Shown: one piece after another, positions 41,045 through 49,264 of the stretch
How the letters are laid out: each line of letters begins with the position of its first letter
Numbering within the stretch: position 1 is the stretch's first letter
Assembly: GCF_014650815.1 (NCBI RefSeq)
Contig: NZ_BMVR01000008.1
Location: 310,001-374,000, forward strand
Reading direction: 5' to 3'
Source: Streptomyces flavofungini
GTDB lineage: Bacteria; Actinomycetota; Actinomycetes; Streptomycetales; Streptomycetaceae
DNA length: 64,000 nt
Notes under the pieces: model-generated
What the model saw: the letters and a program-made list of their open reading frames with translations, nothing else
Database searches by the model: none
Told to the model about the DNA's origin: nothing
Made by a program: the position numbers and the translations under genes

Positions 41045-42061
41045 ATGAACCGCCGCCCGACCCGCCCAGCCGCCCTCGTGGCCGCCGCACTGGCCGTGGC
41101 CGTCCTCTCCGGCTGCTCGTCCGACGAGCCCGAGCCGGTCACGTTCGACAACCCGAAGTCGTCCGCCTCCCCGGACCCGGGTGCCACCCAGCGGGCGAAG
41201 GCCAGCGGCAGCCGGATGCCGACGGGGCCGCGCGCGGACTTCGTCACGGAAAGCACCCTGGAAGACGGCACCAAGATCGGCGTGACGACGCTGCGCGGCA
41301 AGAAGTCGGGGTTCACCGGAAAGGTATGGGTCTGGGCTCCCAAGCAATACTTCGACCCGAAGTACGCGCACAGCGGCTTCCCCGTACTCATCGCGCTGCC
41401 CGGCGGCCCCGGCTACCCCAATAACTATTGGATGGGCACCGACCTGAAGCTGGAGAGCTCCATCGCGAAGTGGTCACGACAAGGAAAGAGCCTGCCGTTC
41501 GTCGTCGTGATGCCCGTCCTCAATCCCGATGACAAGTTCTATTACGACGGAAGTGACATACCGGGACAGCCGCGAATGGGCACCTGGATGACGGATGACG
41601 TGCCGGATTTCGTGAAGGCGAATTTCCGTACCTTCGACTCGCGTGACGGCTGGGCCTTCATGGGCTCGTCGTCGGGCGGATTCGTGGGCCTGAAGTCGGT
41701 CCTGAAGCACCCGGACCGGTTCCGGGCGGTCATCGCGAGCGGCCCGGACACGGTGCCCGACTCGCCCCTGTGGCGAGGCCACGAGACGGAGCGCCTCGCC
41801 AACGACCCGGGGCGGCTCGCCCGGCGCCTGATCGCGCGCGGCGGCCCCGAGGTCGACATCGCCTTCCAGGTCGGAACGGCGGAGAAGGGGCAGGCGAACC
41901 TGGAGGCGTTCATGAAGGAGTACGGGAAGGGCCCGGTCAAGACGCGCCTGAACGTCATCCAGGGCGGCACCCACAGCGCCCACTCGTACGTGCCCGGCAT
42001 GGGGAACGGGCCGATCCAGTGGATCAGCGAGCACATGAAGGCGCCCGTACCGGCCGCCTGA
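41045..42061 (+). CDS. Lipoprotein esterase of the esterase D / antigen 85-like family
   Basis: A 338-aa alpha/beta-hydrolase. The N-terminal signal ends in the lipobox LSGC (Cys 24-25 region), so it is a lipoprotein at the outer face of the membrane. The nucleophile elbow is GWAFMGSSSGGFVGLKSV. Later segments VDIAFQVGTAEKGQANLEAF and VIQGGTHSAHSYVPGM carry the expected Asp/Glu and His. The pattern matches the esterase family that includes antigen 85 mycolyltransferases and ferric enterobactin esterases. Substrate unknown. TTGGAG precedes the ATG. Confidence 0.85.
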   Translation: MNRRPTRPAALVAAALAVAVLSGCSSDEPEPVTFDNPKSSASPDPGATQRAKASGSRMPTGPRADFVTESTLEDGTKIGVTTLRGKKSGFTGKVWVWAPKQYFDPKYAHSGFPVLIALPGGPGYPNNYWMGTDLKLESSIAKWSRQGKSLPFVVVMPVLNPDDKFYYDGSDIPGQPRMGTWMTDDVPDFVKANFRTFDSRDGWAFMGSSSGGFVGLKSVLKHPDRFRAVIASGPDTVPDSPLWRGHETERLANDPGRLARRLIARGGPEVDIAFQVGTAEKGQANLEAFMKEYGKGPVKTRLNVIQGGTHSAHSYVPGMGNGPIQWISEHMKAPVPAA

Positions 42062-42068
42062 CCGGCCG

Positions 42069-42096
42069 GGCCCCGGGGCGCACGGACCCCGGGGCC
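42069..42096. terminator. Bidirectional hairpin terminator
   Basis: A perfect 10-bp stem GGCCCCGGGG/CCCCGGGGCC with an 8-base loop, in the 45-base gap between the convergent esterase and mqnA genes. Confidence 0.8.
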
Positions 42097-42106
42097 GCCA
42101 CCGGCC

Positions 42107-43006
42107 CTACGGCCGCAGCAGTTCCACGTTCACGTCCGCCGGGAACCCGGTCGACGGCCCGACGCGGCGCGCGAACTCCGCCACCCCCGCGAGCTGCGCC
42201 GCACCGAAGCGGAAGTCCAGCGTCGTGAAGTACCGCTCCAGCACGCCCGCGTCGAACGCCTCCCAGCGCGCGGCCTGCTCCGACACCTTCGCGACCTCGT
42301 CCAGGGACAGGTCCCGCGACGCGAGGAACGCCTGATGCACTTCCCGTACGACCTCCGGCTCACGCGCGAGGTAGTCGCGCCGCGCGGCCCACACCGCGAA
42401 GACGAACGGCAGGCCCGTCCAGTCCTTCCACATCCGGCCCAGGTCATGGACCTCCAGGCCGAGCCGCGGGCCGTCGATGAGGTTCGCGCGCAGCGCGGCG
42501 TCCCCGATCAGGACGGCGGCGTCCGCCTCCTGCATCATCAGGCCGAGGTCGGGCGGGCAGGAGTAGTAGTCGGGCCGTACGCCGATCTTCTCCGCGAGGA
42601 GGAGCTGCGCGAGCCGTACGGAGGTACGCGAGGTCGAGCCGAGCGCGACCCGTGCCCCGTCCAGGCGGTCCAGCGGCACCTGCGAAACGATCACGCAGGA
42701 CATGACGGGCCCGTCGCAGCCGACAGCCAGATCCGGGAAGGCGACCAGATCATCGGCGTTCTTCAGGAACTCGACCAGGGTCACCGGCGCCACGTCCAGC
42801 TCCCCGCGCACCAGCTGCTCGCTGAGCTTCTCCGGGGTGTCCTTCGTGAGCTCGAAGTCGAGCAGGGTGCCGGTCCTGGCCAGACCCCAGTACAGGGGCA
42901 GGCAGTTCAGGAACTGGATGTGGCCGACGCGCGGCCGCGCGGTGCGGGCCGGGGCGGCCCCGTCCGAGGCGCCCCCGTCCGAGGTGTCAGGGGGAGAATT
43001 GTCCAC
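42107..43006 (-). CDS. mqnA: Chorismate dehydratase
   Basis: First enzyme of the futalosine menaquinone pathway, 299 aa. It dehydrates chorismate to 3-[(1-carboxyvinyl)oxy]benzoate. The two-lobe periplasmic-binding-like fold is seen as RVGHIQFLNCLPLYWGL at the start, GELDVAPVTLVEFLKNADD, the ALGSTSRTSVRLAQLLL loop, and AVLIGDAALR. WTGLPFVFAVWAARRDYL is also a family segment. It starts at GTG 43006. The short acidic-Pro N-terminus (~27 residues) is dispensable. It is transcribed alone, away from mqnC. Confidence 0.96.
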   Translation of the reverse strand: MDNSPPDTSDGGASDGAAPARTARPRVGHIQFLNCLPLYWGLARTGTLLDFELTKDTPEKLSEQLVRGELDVAPVTLVEFLKNADDLVAFPDLAVGCDGPVMSCVIVSQVPLDRLDGARVALGSTSRTSVRLAQLLLAEKIGVRPDYYSCPPDLGLMMQEADAAVLIGDAALRANLIDGPRLGLEVHDLGRMWKDWTGLPFVFAVWAARRDYLAREPEVVREVHQAFLASRDLSLDEVAKVSEQAARWEAFDAGVLERYFTTLDFRFGAAQLAGVAEFARRVGPSTGFPADVNVELLRP

Positions 43007-43120
43007 ATCGGTGAGGCTAGACCCGTCGCGGTACGGTGCGGTCGCCGGGGGCCCGGAGCGCCTCCGTCAACCCTGCTTGAGATCCCGTCAAACCTCCGGG
43101 TGACGTGATCTTGATCCCTA

Positions 43121-43148
43121 TTGCTTCCGGGTGCCTGCGTGCTAAGCT
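43121..43148 (+). promoter_or_regulatory. Candidate sigma-70-type promoter of cold-shock gene
   Basis: TTGCTT (43121-43126) and TAAGCT (43143-43148) with 16 bases between, giving a ~140-base leader before the cold-shock gene. Such a long leader is normal for bacterial csp genes. Confidence 0.45.
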
Positions 43149-43184
43149 CACCGCAAGTTGCAGTTTGGTTTCCCTTGCAGTACA

Positions 43185-43214
43185 GAGCCTGCGGAGCATG
43201 TGACCCGCAGGCTC
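43185..43214 (+). promoter_or_regulatory. Attenuator-like hairpin in cold-shock leader
   Basis: A perfect 10-bp stem GAGCCTGCGG/CCGCAGGCTC with a 10-base loop, followed within 10 bases by a T-rich stretch (TTTTCAGACTTTTGC). It looks like an intrinsic terminator inside the 5' leader and could act as a temperature- or protein-sensitive switch. Confidence 0.6.
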
Positions 43215-43294
43215 TCGTCGTTTTCAGACTTTTGCAGTTGTTTCAACAATCGCAGGTTCTGGAGCAGGGCAACCCTTTGGCCCAAGGAGGGCTT

Positions 43295-43498
43295 ATGGCT
43301 ACCGGAACCGTGAAGTGGTTCAACGCCGAAAAGGGCTTTGGTTTCATCGCCCAGGAAGGCGGAGGCCCCGACGTCTTCGTGCACTACTCCGCGATCAACG
43401 CCAGCGGTTTCCGCTCCCTTGAGGAGAACCAGGCCGTGACCTTCGACGTCACGCAGGGTCCGAAGGGCCCGCAGGCGGAGAACGTCACCCCCGCGTAG
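43295..43498 (+). CDS. Cold-shock domain protein
   Basis: A 67-aa single-domain RNA chaperone. ATG 43295 has a perfect AAGGAGG site. RNA-binding motifs are complete: RNP1 KGFGFIAQ and RNP2 VFVHYSAI, with TVKWFNAEKG at the start. It binds single-stranded RNA and can melt secondary structure, including terminators. A structured leader precedes it and a T-tract terminator follows, so it is a monocistronic unit. Confidence 0.97.
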   Translation: MATGTVKWFNAEKGFGFIAQEGGGPDVFVHYSAINASGFRSLEENQAVTFDVTQGPKGPQAENVTPA

Positions 43499-43532
43499 TT
43501 GGTGGGTTGATCCGGAACGGAAGCAGTACCCA

Positions 43533-43584
43533 AGGAGCCCTGCGCCCCCACATCCTGTGGAGGCAGCGGGGCTCCTGCCTTTTT
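43533..43584 (+). terminator. Intrinsic terminator with T-tract after cold-shock gene
   Basis: AGGAGCCC (43533-43540) pairs with GGGCTCCT (43569-43576), extended by a G-U and two more pairs, with an inner CCACA/TGTGG stem, followed by TTTTT (43580-43584). A true T-tract is unusual for Streptomyces. Confidence 0.88.
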
Positions 43585-43624
43585 CTGCCGTGGGTGCCGT
43601 GGTGGGCGTTGATCGGCCTTCGGC

Positions 43625-43718
43625 CTCGTCCGCAAGCGCCGGACGGGCTGGTGGCTTGCCGGAGCGGCCCTCTCGGCCCGACCCGGCAGTTTCAGCCCGT
43701 CCGGCGTTTGACGACGAG
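43625..43718. repeat. Streptomyces intergenic inverted repeat
   Basis: Left arm 43625-43650 (CTCGTCCGCAAGCGCCGGAC onward) and right arm 43693-43718 (CAGCCCGTCCGGCGTTTGAC onward) are near-perfect complements around a 42-base loop. The right arm, CAGCCCGTCCGGCG-TTTGA-GACGAG, is a repeat I recognise as common between Streptomyces genes. A GGGGCGGAGCCCC-type fragment at 43790-43803 belongs to the same kind of element and recurs, inverted, near 51667-51682. Confidence 0.75.
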
Positions 43719-43836
43719 GCGCGGAGCGCCGATCGGCGGGGGCTGTCCCACCCGGAGGGGACGTCGGCGGGGGCCGGGGTCCAGGGGCGGAGCCCCGGGT
43801 TCGGGGAGGGGCGGGACTGGGGCGCCCCCGCAAGGG

Positions 43837-44655
43837 CTACGCCGAGTCCAGGGACGCGCGGGCGCGGGCCGCGTCCGTCGGGTCCCAGCCCTCCGCCGTC
43901 GGGACGGAGGCCAGGAGGAGGCGGGTGTACGGGTCCTCGGGGGACGAGAGGACCCGGGCCGTCGGGCCCCGCTCCACCACCCTGCCCGCGCGCATCACCA
44001 GGACCTCGTCCGTGACGTGCCGCACCACCGCCAGGTCGTGGCTCACGAACACCAGCGCCACCCCCGTCTCCGCCCTGATCTCCGCCAGGAGCTGGAGGAT
44101 CTGCGCCTGGATCGACACGTCCAGCGCCGCGACCGCCTCGTCCAGGACCAGGATCCTGGGATCCACCGCGAGGGCCCTGGCGATCGCCAGGCGCTGGCGC
44201 TGGCCGCCGGACAGGTCCCGCGGGCGGGCGTCGGCCTCTCTCGGGCCGAGGCCCACCCGGTCCAGGAGCTCCGTGGCCTTCGTGTCCGGCCGGCCGTGGA
44301 GGCGGAGTGCCGTACGGAGGCATTGGGTTGCCGTGAGCCGGGGGTCCAGGGAGACGTAGGGGTCCTGGAAGACCATCTGGATCTCCCTCGCCCTGGCCAG
44401 GCGGGCCTTTGTGCCCCTCGGGGGACGGGGTTCCCTGGCCCTGCCCGCCACGGTGATCGTGCCGTGGTCCGGGCGGACGAGGCCGACCAGCATTCTGGCC
44501 ACCGTGGTCTTGCCGGAGCCGGATTCGCCGACGATGCCCAGGGCTCCGCCCGGGGGGACGGTGAAGGAAACGTCGGCCGCCGCCTGGTGGGAGTTGCCGC
44601 CCGGCAGGGGGTAGGTCTTGCTGAGGCTGTCCGCCTGCAGGAGGTGGGACGTCAT
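43837..44655 (-). CDS. Peptide-type ABC transporter ATP-binding protein (DppF/OppF-like)
   Basis: A 272-aa ATPase subunit. Walker A is GESGSGKTT, the signature LSGGQRQRLAIARAL and Walker B ILVLDEAVAALDV. The C-terminal segment after the H-loop (FVSHDLAVVRH) ends in YTRLLLASVPTAE, as in OppF-like subunits. It overlaps the partner ATPase by four bases (ATGA). It drives uptake of the substrate bound by the lipoprotein at 47579-49264. Last gene of the operon. Confidence 0.92.
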   Translation of the reverse strand: MTSHLLQADSLSKTYPLPGGNSHQAAADVSFTVPPGGALGIVGESGSGKTTVARMLVGLVRPDHGTITVAGRAREPRPPRGTKARLARAREIQMVFQDPYVSLDPRLTATQCLRTALRLHGRPDTKATELLDRVGLGPREADARPRDLSGGQRQRLAIARALAVDPRILVLDEAVAALDVSIQAQILQLLAEIRAETGVALVFVSHDLAVVRHVTDEVLVMRAGRVVERGPTARVLSSPEDPYTRLLLASVPTAEGWDPTDAARARASLDSA

Positions 44656-45731
44656 TCGTGGATCACCTGGGCCGTGTCGGTGCCGTTGGACGGGGCTGTG
44701 CCCACCCGTTCCGCCCTCCGGGCGGACCAGCTGCCCACAGAGGGGACCGGCCGGTCGCTGTCGGCCAGGAGGGCGCAGGCCGCCGTGCCGCCATCGGGAA
44801 GGGCGACCTGGATCGGGGCCCAGGTCTCGCAGGTCGGCTGGGAGTGGGCGCAGCGGTCGGTGAAGGGGCAGCCCGGGAAGGTGTCGGAGAGGGACGGGGG
44901 GCGGCCGGGGATGGGGTGGAGCGGGGTGCCGGTGTCGCCGAGGGTCGGGGAGCAGGTGAGGAGGCCCTGGGTGTAGGGGTGGGCGGGGGCGGTGAAGAGG
45001 GCCCCGGCGGTACGGGATTCGACGACTCGGCCCGCGTACATGACGTACACACGATCGCTGTACGCCGCCGCCAGGTGCAGGTCGTGCGTGATGAAGAGCA
45101 GCCCGAGCCCGTGCTCCGCGCGCAGCCCGCGCAGGAGGGCGAGGATGTCGGCCTGCGTGGTGACGTCCAGCGCGCTGGTCGCCTCGTCGGCGAGGAGCAG
45201 GCGCGGGCGGGCCGCGAGGGCACCCGCGATGACGACGCGCTGCAGCATGCCGCCGGACAGCTCGTGCGGCCGCTGGCGCACCCGGCGCTCCGGGTCCGGC
45301 AGGCCCACGGAGGCGAGCAGTTCGACGGCCTCCGACCTGCTCGCGCCCCGCTCGACCAGGAAGTCGCCGACGCGGCGCACCGGGTTGAGGGCGGCCCGCG
45401 GGTCCTGGTGGACCAGGGCGACGCCCCGGGCGCGGTGGGCGCGCAGGCGTTCGCCGGTGAGGCCGAGCACTTCGGCGCCGTCGAAACGTACGGAACCGGA
45501 GGCCACCGCCCCCGGCGGGAACAGCCCGAGGGCGGCCTTCGCCGTCGTCGACTTACCGGACCCCGACTCCCCCACGAGCGCCACGACTTCGCCGGGCGCG
45601 ACGGTGAGGGAGACGGAGTCGAGGACGGGGCGGGCGGCGCCGGGGAGCCGCAGGGTCAGGTCGGTGACCTCCAGCAGGGCGTCGGGCGCCGCACCCGGAC
45701 CACCCGTGCCCGGCACGCGGATTTCGCTCAT
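44652..45731 (-). CDS. Peptide-type ABC transporter ATP-binding protein (DppD/OppD-like)
   Basis: A 359-aa ATPase. ATG 45731 overlaps the permease stop by one base (TGATG). Walker A is GESGSGKSTT, the signature LSGGMLQRVVIAGAL and Walker B LLLADEATSALDV. The C-terminal region holds the cysteine motif CPFTDRCAHSQPTCE of OppD/DppD, which binds an iron-sulfur cluster or stabilises the tail in the family. It pairs with the downstream ATPase in a heterodimer. Confidence 0.92.
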   Translation of the reverse strand: MSEIRVPGTGGPGAAPDALLEVTDLTLRLPGAARPVLDSVSLTVAPGEVVALVGESGSGKSTTAKAALGLFPPGAVASGSVRFDGAEVLGLTGERLRAHRARGVALVHQDPRAALNPVRRVGDFLVERGASRSEAVELLASVGLPDPERRVRQRPHELSGGMLQRVVIAGALAARPRLLLADEATSALDVTTQADILALLRGLRAEHGLGLLFITHDLHLAAAYSDRVYVMYAGRVVESRTAGALFTAPAHPYTQGLLTCSPTLGDTGTPLHPIPGRPPSLSDTFPGCPFTDRCAHSQPTCETWAPIQVALPDGGTAACALLADSDRPVPSVGSWSARRAERVGTAPSNGTDTAQVIHE

Positions 45732-46585
45732 CACTGCCTCCCCAGACGGTCGGCGGCCCAGACGCCGACGACGTTGAAGCACACGACCACCAGGGCGATG
45801 GCTGTGCCGGGTACGAGTGCGGGCAGCATCGCGCCCTGGACGATCGCGGCTTGGCCCTCCTGGACCATCAGGCCCCAGTCGGAGGAGGGGGGTTGGGCGC
45901 CGAAGCCCAGGTAGGAGAGGGTCGCGAGGGACATGAGGGCCTCGCCGAAGAGGACCACCAGATAGCCGAGGATGGCGCGGGCGAGGTTCGGGACGACGTG
46001 GGCGGCGCAGATGCGGAGGCCGCCCATGCCCTGGACGCGGTAGGCGTCCACGTACGGCTTGCGGGCCTCCGAAAGGGCCAGGGAGCGCGTGTACTTGGCG
46101 ACGGTCGGCGTGAAGGCGAGGCCCAGGGCCAGGACGGATGTCGTCATGCCCGCGCCGAACACCGCGATGATCAGGACGGTGAACAGCAGGCCGGGGAAGG
46201 CGTACATCACGTCCGTGAGGCGGGAGACGAGGACGTCCACCCAGCCGCCGCGCCAGGCCGCGAGTACGCCGAGGGTGACGCCGAGGACTCCGGCGACCGC
46301 GAGCAGGGCCAGGGGGGCCATGAGGCTGCTGCGGGCTCCGAACAGGGCTCGGGAGAGGAGGTCCTGGCCGGAGGAGTCGGTGCCGAGGAGGTGGTCGTGG
46401 CCGGTGCCGACCAGGGAGGAGGAGAGGTCGATGGTGTCGGGGGCGTAGGGGGCCAGGAGGGGGGCGCACACTGCCGCGATGACAACCAGGGCGAGGAGGG
46501 TTCCGGCCACCAGGACGCCGGCGGGGCGTCGTCCGCGGACGGCCGGCAGGGGCGGGGACGGGGTGTCGTCGAGGATCGCGGTCAT
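45731..46585 (-). CDS. Peptide-type ABC transporter permease (DppC-like)
   Basis: A 284-aa permease with about six helices. LLGTDSSGQDLLSRALFGAR near residue 65 is the DppC/OppC signature, and the cytoplasmic EAA-like loop is DAYRVQGMGGLRICAAHVVP. It opens 28 bases after the upstream permease stop. The operon order SBP-DppB-DppC-DppD-DppF is the classical one. Confidence 0.92.
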   Translation of the reverse strand: MTAILDDTPSPPLPAVRGRRPAGVLVAGTLLALVVIAAVCAPLLAPYAPDTIDLSSSLVGTGHDHLLGTDSSGQDLLSRALFGARSSLMAPLALLAVAGVLGVTLGVLAAWRGGWVDVLVSRLTDVMYAFPGLLFTVLIIAVFGAGMTTSVLALGLAFTPTVAKYTRSLALSEARKPYVDAYRVQGMGGLRICAAHVVPNLARAILGYLVVLFGEALMSLATLSYLGFGAQPPSSDWGLMVQEGQAAIVQGAMLPALVPGTAIALVVVCFNVVGVWAADRLGRQ

Positions 46586-46613
46586 CGGGCCGCTCCTTCG
46601 GTCGGGGTCGTGG

Positions 46614-47573
46614 TCATCGGTGCGCCCCTTCGACTCGGGGGTCCAGGAGCGGGTGGACCGCGTCCACCAGCGTGGTGACCACGATGTATCCGGTGACCAT
46701 CAGGAGGAGGACGGCCTGGGCCACGGGGAAGTCGTGGGTGTTGATCGCGCCGACGAGGAGGGAGCCGATGCCGCTGAGGCCGAAGGCGGTCTCGACCACG
46801 ACGGTTCCGGCGAGCATGCCCGCCATGACGAGGCCGCACATGGTGACGATGGGGCCGAGGGCGTTGCGCAGGACGTGGCGGCGGACGATGTCGCGTTCGG
46901 GGACGCCGGAGGCGCGGGCGGCCTCGACGTGGTCGGAGGCGGCCGCGTCGACCATGGCCTGCCGGGTGACGCGGCTGACGAGGGCGAGCGCGCCGAGTGC
47001 CAACGACAGGGCGGGGAGCGTGAGATGACGGACGGTGCCGAGGAAGCCGGTGCCGCTGCCGGTCACCGGGAACCAGCCGAGTCGTACGCCGAAGAAGGAC
47101 ACCAGCGCGATGGCCGCGACGAACGACGGCACGGACGCGGCGAGCGTCGTGGCGCCCACCACCGCCGAGTCCACCCAGGTGGACCGCTTGACGGCGGCGA
47201 GGACACCCGCGCCGACGCCGAGGACGACGAACAGGACGGTGGCGTACAGGACGAGTTGGAGGGTGGTGGGGAAGCGGGCGGCCACGAGGTCGGCGACCTG
47301 GTCGCTGTATTTGAAGGAGCGGCCGAGGTCGAGGTGGACGCAGTCCCAGAGCCAGCGGCCGTACTGGACGAAGAGGGGCTCGTCGAGGTGGTACTCGGCG
47401 CGGACCTGCGCGAGCCGTTCGGGCGTCAGCTTGTCGCGGCCGCCCGCGAGGAACACGGCGGGGTCGCCCGGCGCCGCGTACACGGCGGCGAAAATCACGA
47501 ACGAGGCGGCGAGGAGCGTCGCGAGGACGCCGGTGAGGCGGCGGCCGACGCGGAGTGCGAGGCGAAGGGCCAT
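46614..47573 (-). CDS. Peptide-type ABC transporter permease (DppB-like)
   Basis: A 319-aa permease starting at ATG 47573, five bases after the solute-binding protein gene. Six helices. Family features are the first-helix pattern VIFAAVYAAPGDPAVFLAGG, the DLGRSFKYSDQVADLV segment and the EAA loop region EAARASGVPERDIVRRHVLR. It forms the channel with DppC. Confidence 0.92.
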   Translation of the reverse strand: MALRLALRVGRRLTGVLATLLAASFVIFAAVYAAPGDPAVFLAGGRDKLTPERLAQVRAEYHLDEPLFVQYGRWLWDCVHLDLGRSFKYSDQVADLVAARFPTTLQLVLYATVLFVVLGVGAGVLAAVKRSTWVDSAVVGATTLAASVPSFVAAIALVSFFGVRLGWFPVTGSGTGFLGTVRHLTLPALSLALGALALVSRVTRQAMVDAAASDHVEAARASGVPERDIVRRHVLRNALGPIVTMCGLVMAGMLAGTVVVETAFGLSGIGSLLVGAINTHDFPVAQAVLLLMVTGYIVVTTLVDAVHPLLDPRVEGAHR

Positions 47574-47578
47574 GGGAC

Positions 47579-49264
47579 TCACCCGGCCTTTCGCGGGCCG
47601 AGTTCGGCGGCCCACGGGTAGTAGAGGTACGCCTGGGAGGCGGGCGGGCCGGTCAGCTCGTCGCTGAGGACGAGCGCGGTCGGCACCTGCGCCACCGGGA
47701 TCCACACGGCCGCGTCGACGAACCGCCGCTGGAGGTCGGTGGCGAGCCGAGCCCGGCGCTCGTCGTCGAGCGTGGCGAGGGCGCGGTGCGTCAGGCGGTC
47801 GTACGTGGCGTCCTTGAAGCCGACCCAGTTGTTGGCGGAGTCGGAGAGGCCGTTGTCGTAGAAGCCCATGGGGTCGGACTTGGAGATGTACCAGTCGCCG
47901 ACGAGGGCGTCGATGTCGGCGCGGGCGCCGGGGTCGCTGTAGAACTCCTCGAACTGGGCGGGCGGGACGGTCTTGATCCGGGCTTTGAGGCCGATGCGCT
48001 GGAGGGCGGCGCGGGTGGCGTTGGCGACGACCGTGCGGCCCTGGCTGCTGTCGGTGCCGATGACGATCGGGTCGTCCGGCGCGCCCGCCTCCTTCACCAG
48101 CTTCTTGGCCTCGGCGAGGTCGTCGGCGGTGGGCGAGACGGGGGCGACGGCCGTCAACTTCCGCTGGGCGGCGGCGAAGTGCTCCTTCTCGTACCCCCAG
48201 GCGCCCGCGCCGACCGGCGCGGCCCACGGCTGGACGAGCCCGCCGTACCCGGAGTTCGCGATGCCCTGGCGGTCCAGGGCCAGGGACAGGGCGCGCCGGA
48301 TCGCGGGGTCCTTGAGGCCGCCGCGCGCGGTCGGAATGAGGACGAGGGAGGCGGTGGAGGGGCCGTAGTACTGCTTGAGGCCCTTGGTGGTGCGCAGGGC
48401 GGCGGCGGTGTTGGGCGACTCGGCGTACGCGCCGTCGGCGGCGCCCGTCTTCAGGGCGTTCACCAGGGCGCTGTCGGAGGCCCACCGGAAGTCGACGCGC
48501 CGGGTCAGCGGCTGCTTGCCCCAGTACTCGTCGTACGCCTCGATGGTGAGGGAGTCGCCGGACTTCCAGCTCTTGAGGCGGTACGGACCCGAGCAGGCGT
48601 CGCCGTGCCCGGGGGTGCCGAACTCCTTGCCCGCGGCCCGCACTCGGCGCGGGTTCCAGACGATGCCCGCGTCCCCGGCGAGCGCCTTGGTGAACAGGGC
48701 GTCGGGCTGCTTGAAGCGGACGGTGACCTCGCGCGCGCCGGTCTGCTCCATCTTCTGCACGTTGCCGAACTCGTCGGCCTGCTCCATGTCCGGGTCGGCG
48801 TGCCGCTTCAGGCTCCACAGGACGTCGGCGGCGGTGAGCTTCGAGCCGTCGTGGAAGGTGACGCCGTCGCGGACGGTCAGGACGAGGGTGCGGCTGTCGG
48901 GCGTTCGGGCCCGCTCCGCGAGGAACGGTTTGACGCTCATGTCGGGCTGGAGCTGGTAGAGCCGCTCACAGACGTTCGTGAGGACGACGCGGCCCGCGCT
49001 GGTGCCCTGGGTGTCGAGGTCGAGGGAGTCGGGCTCGTCCTCCAGGAGCCAGTCGGCGCGGTCGAGCTGGCCGCGGGCGGGCGGGGTGGTGGCGGACAGC
49101 TTGAGCCGGGCGGCGTCGGCGGGTTTGCCGCCGAGGGCGGAGGTGTCGGCACCGGCGCAGCCCGCGACGGCGAGCAGGGCGGTCGCGGTGAGCCCGGCGC
49201 CGACGGCACGCGGACGCGCCGGCCACTTCGGGCGCTGCAGGCCCGTCGGGCGCTTCGTGGTCAT
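47579..49264 (-). CDS. ABC transporter solute-binding lipoprotein (family 5)
   Basis: A 561-aa extracytoplasmic binding protein. The signal ends in the lipobox LAVAGC, so it is lipid anchored. Family 5 (peptide/nickel/opine) features include VTFHDGSKLTAADVLWSLKR, NPRRV and the late LAEAKKLVKEAGAPDD repeat-like segment. The ATG overlaps the C45 gene's stop (ATGA). The ligand is unknown; the linked C45 hydrolase suggests amide-linked or peptide-like compounds. Confidence 0.9.
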   Translation of the reverse strand: MTTKRPTGLQRPKWPARPRAVGAGLTATALLAVAGCAGADTSALGGKPADAARLKLSATTPPARGQLDRADWLLEDEPDSLDLDTQGTSAGRVVLTNVCERLYQLQPDMSVKPFLAERARTPDSRTLVLTVRDGVTFHDGSKLTAADVLWSLKRHADPDMEQADEFGNVQKMEQTGAREVTVRFKQPDALFTKALAGDAGIVWNPRRVRAAGKEFGTPGHGDACSGPYRLKSWKSGDSLTIEAYDEYWGKQPLTRRVDFRWASDSALVNALKTGAADGAYAESPNTAAALRTTKGLKQYYGPSTASLVLIPTARGGLKDPAIRRALSLALDRQGIANSGYGGLVQPWAAPVGAGAWGYEKEHFAAAQRKLTAVAPVSPTADDLAEAKKLVKEAGAPDDPIVIGTDSSQGRTVVANATRAALQRIGLKARIKTVPPAQFEEFYSDPGARADIDALVGDWYISKSDPMGFYDNGLSDSANNWVGFKDATYDRLTHRALATLDDERRARLATDLQRRFVDAAVWIPVAQVPTALVLSDELTGPPASQAYLYYPWAAELGPRKAG

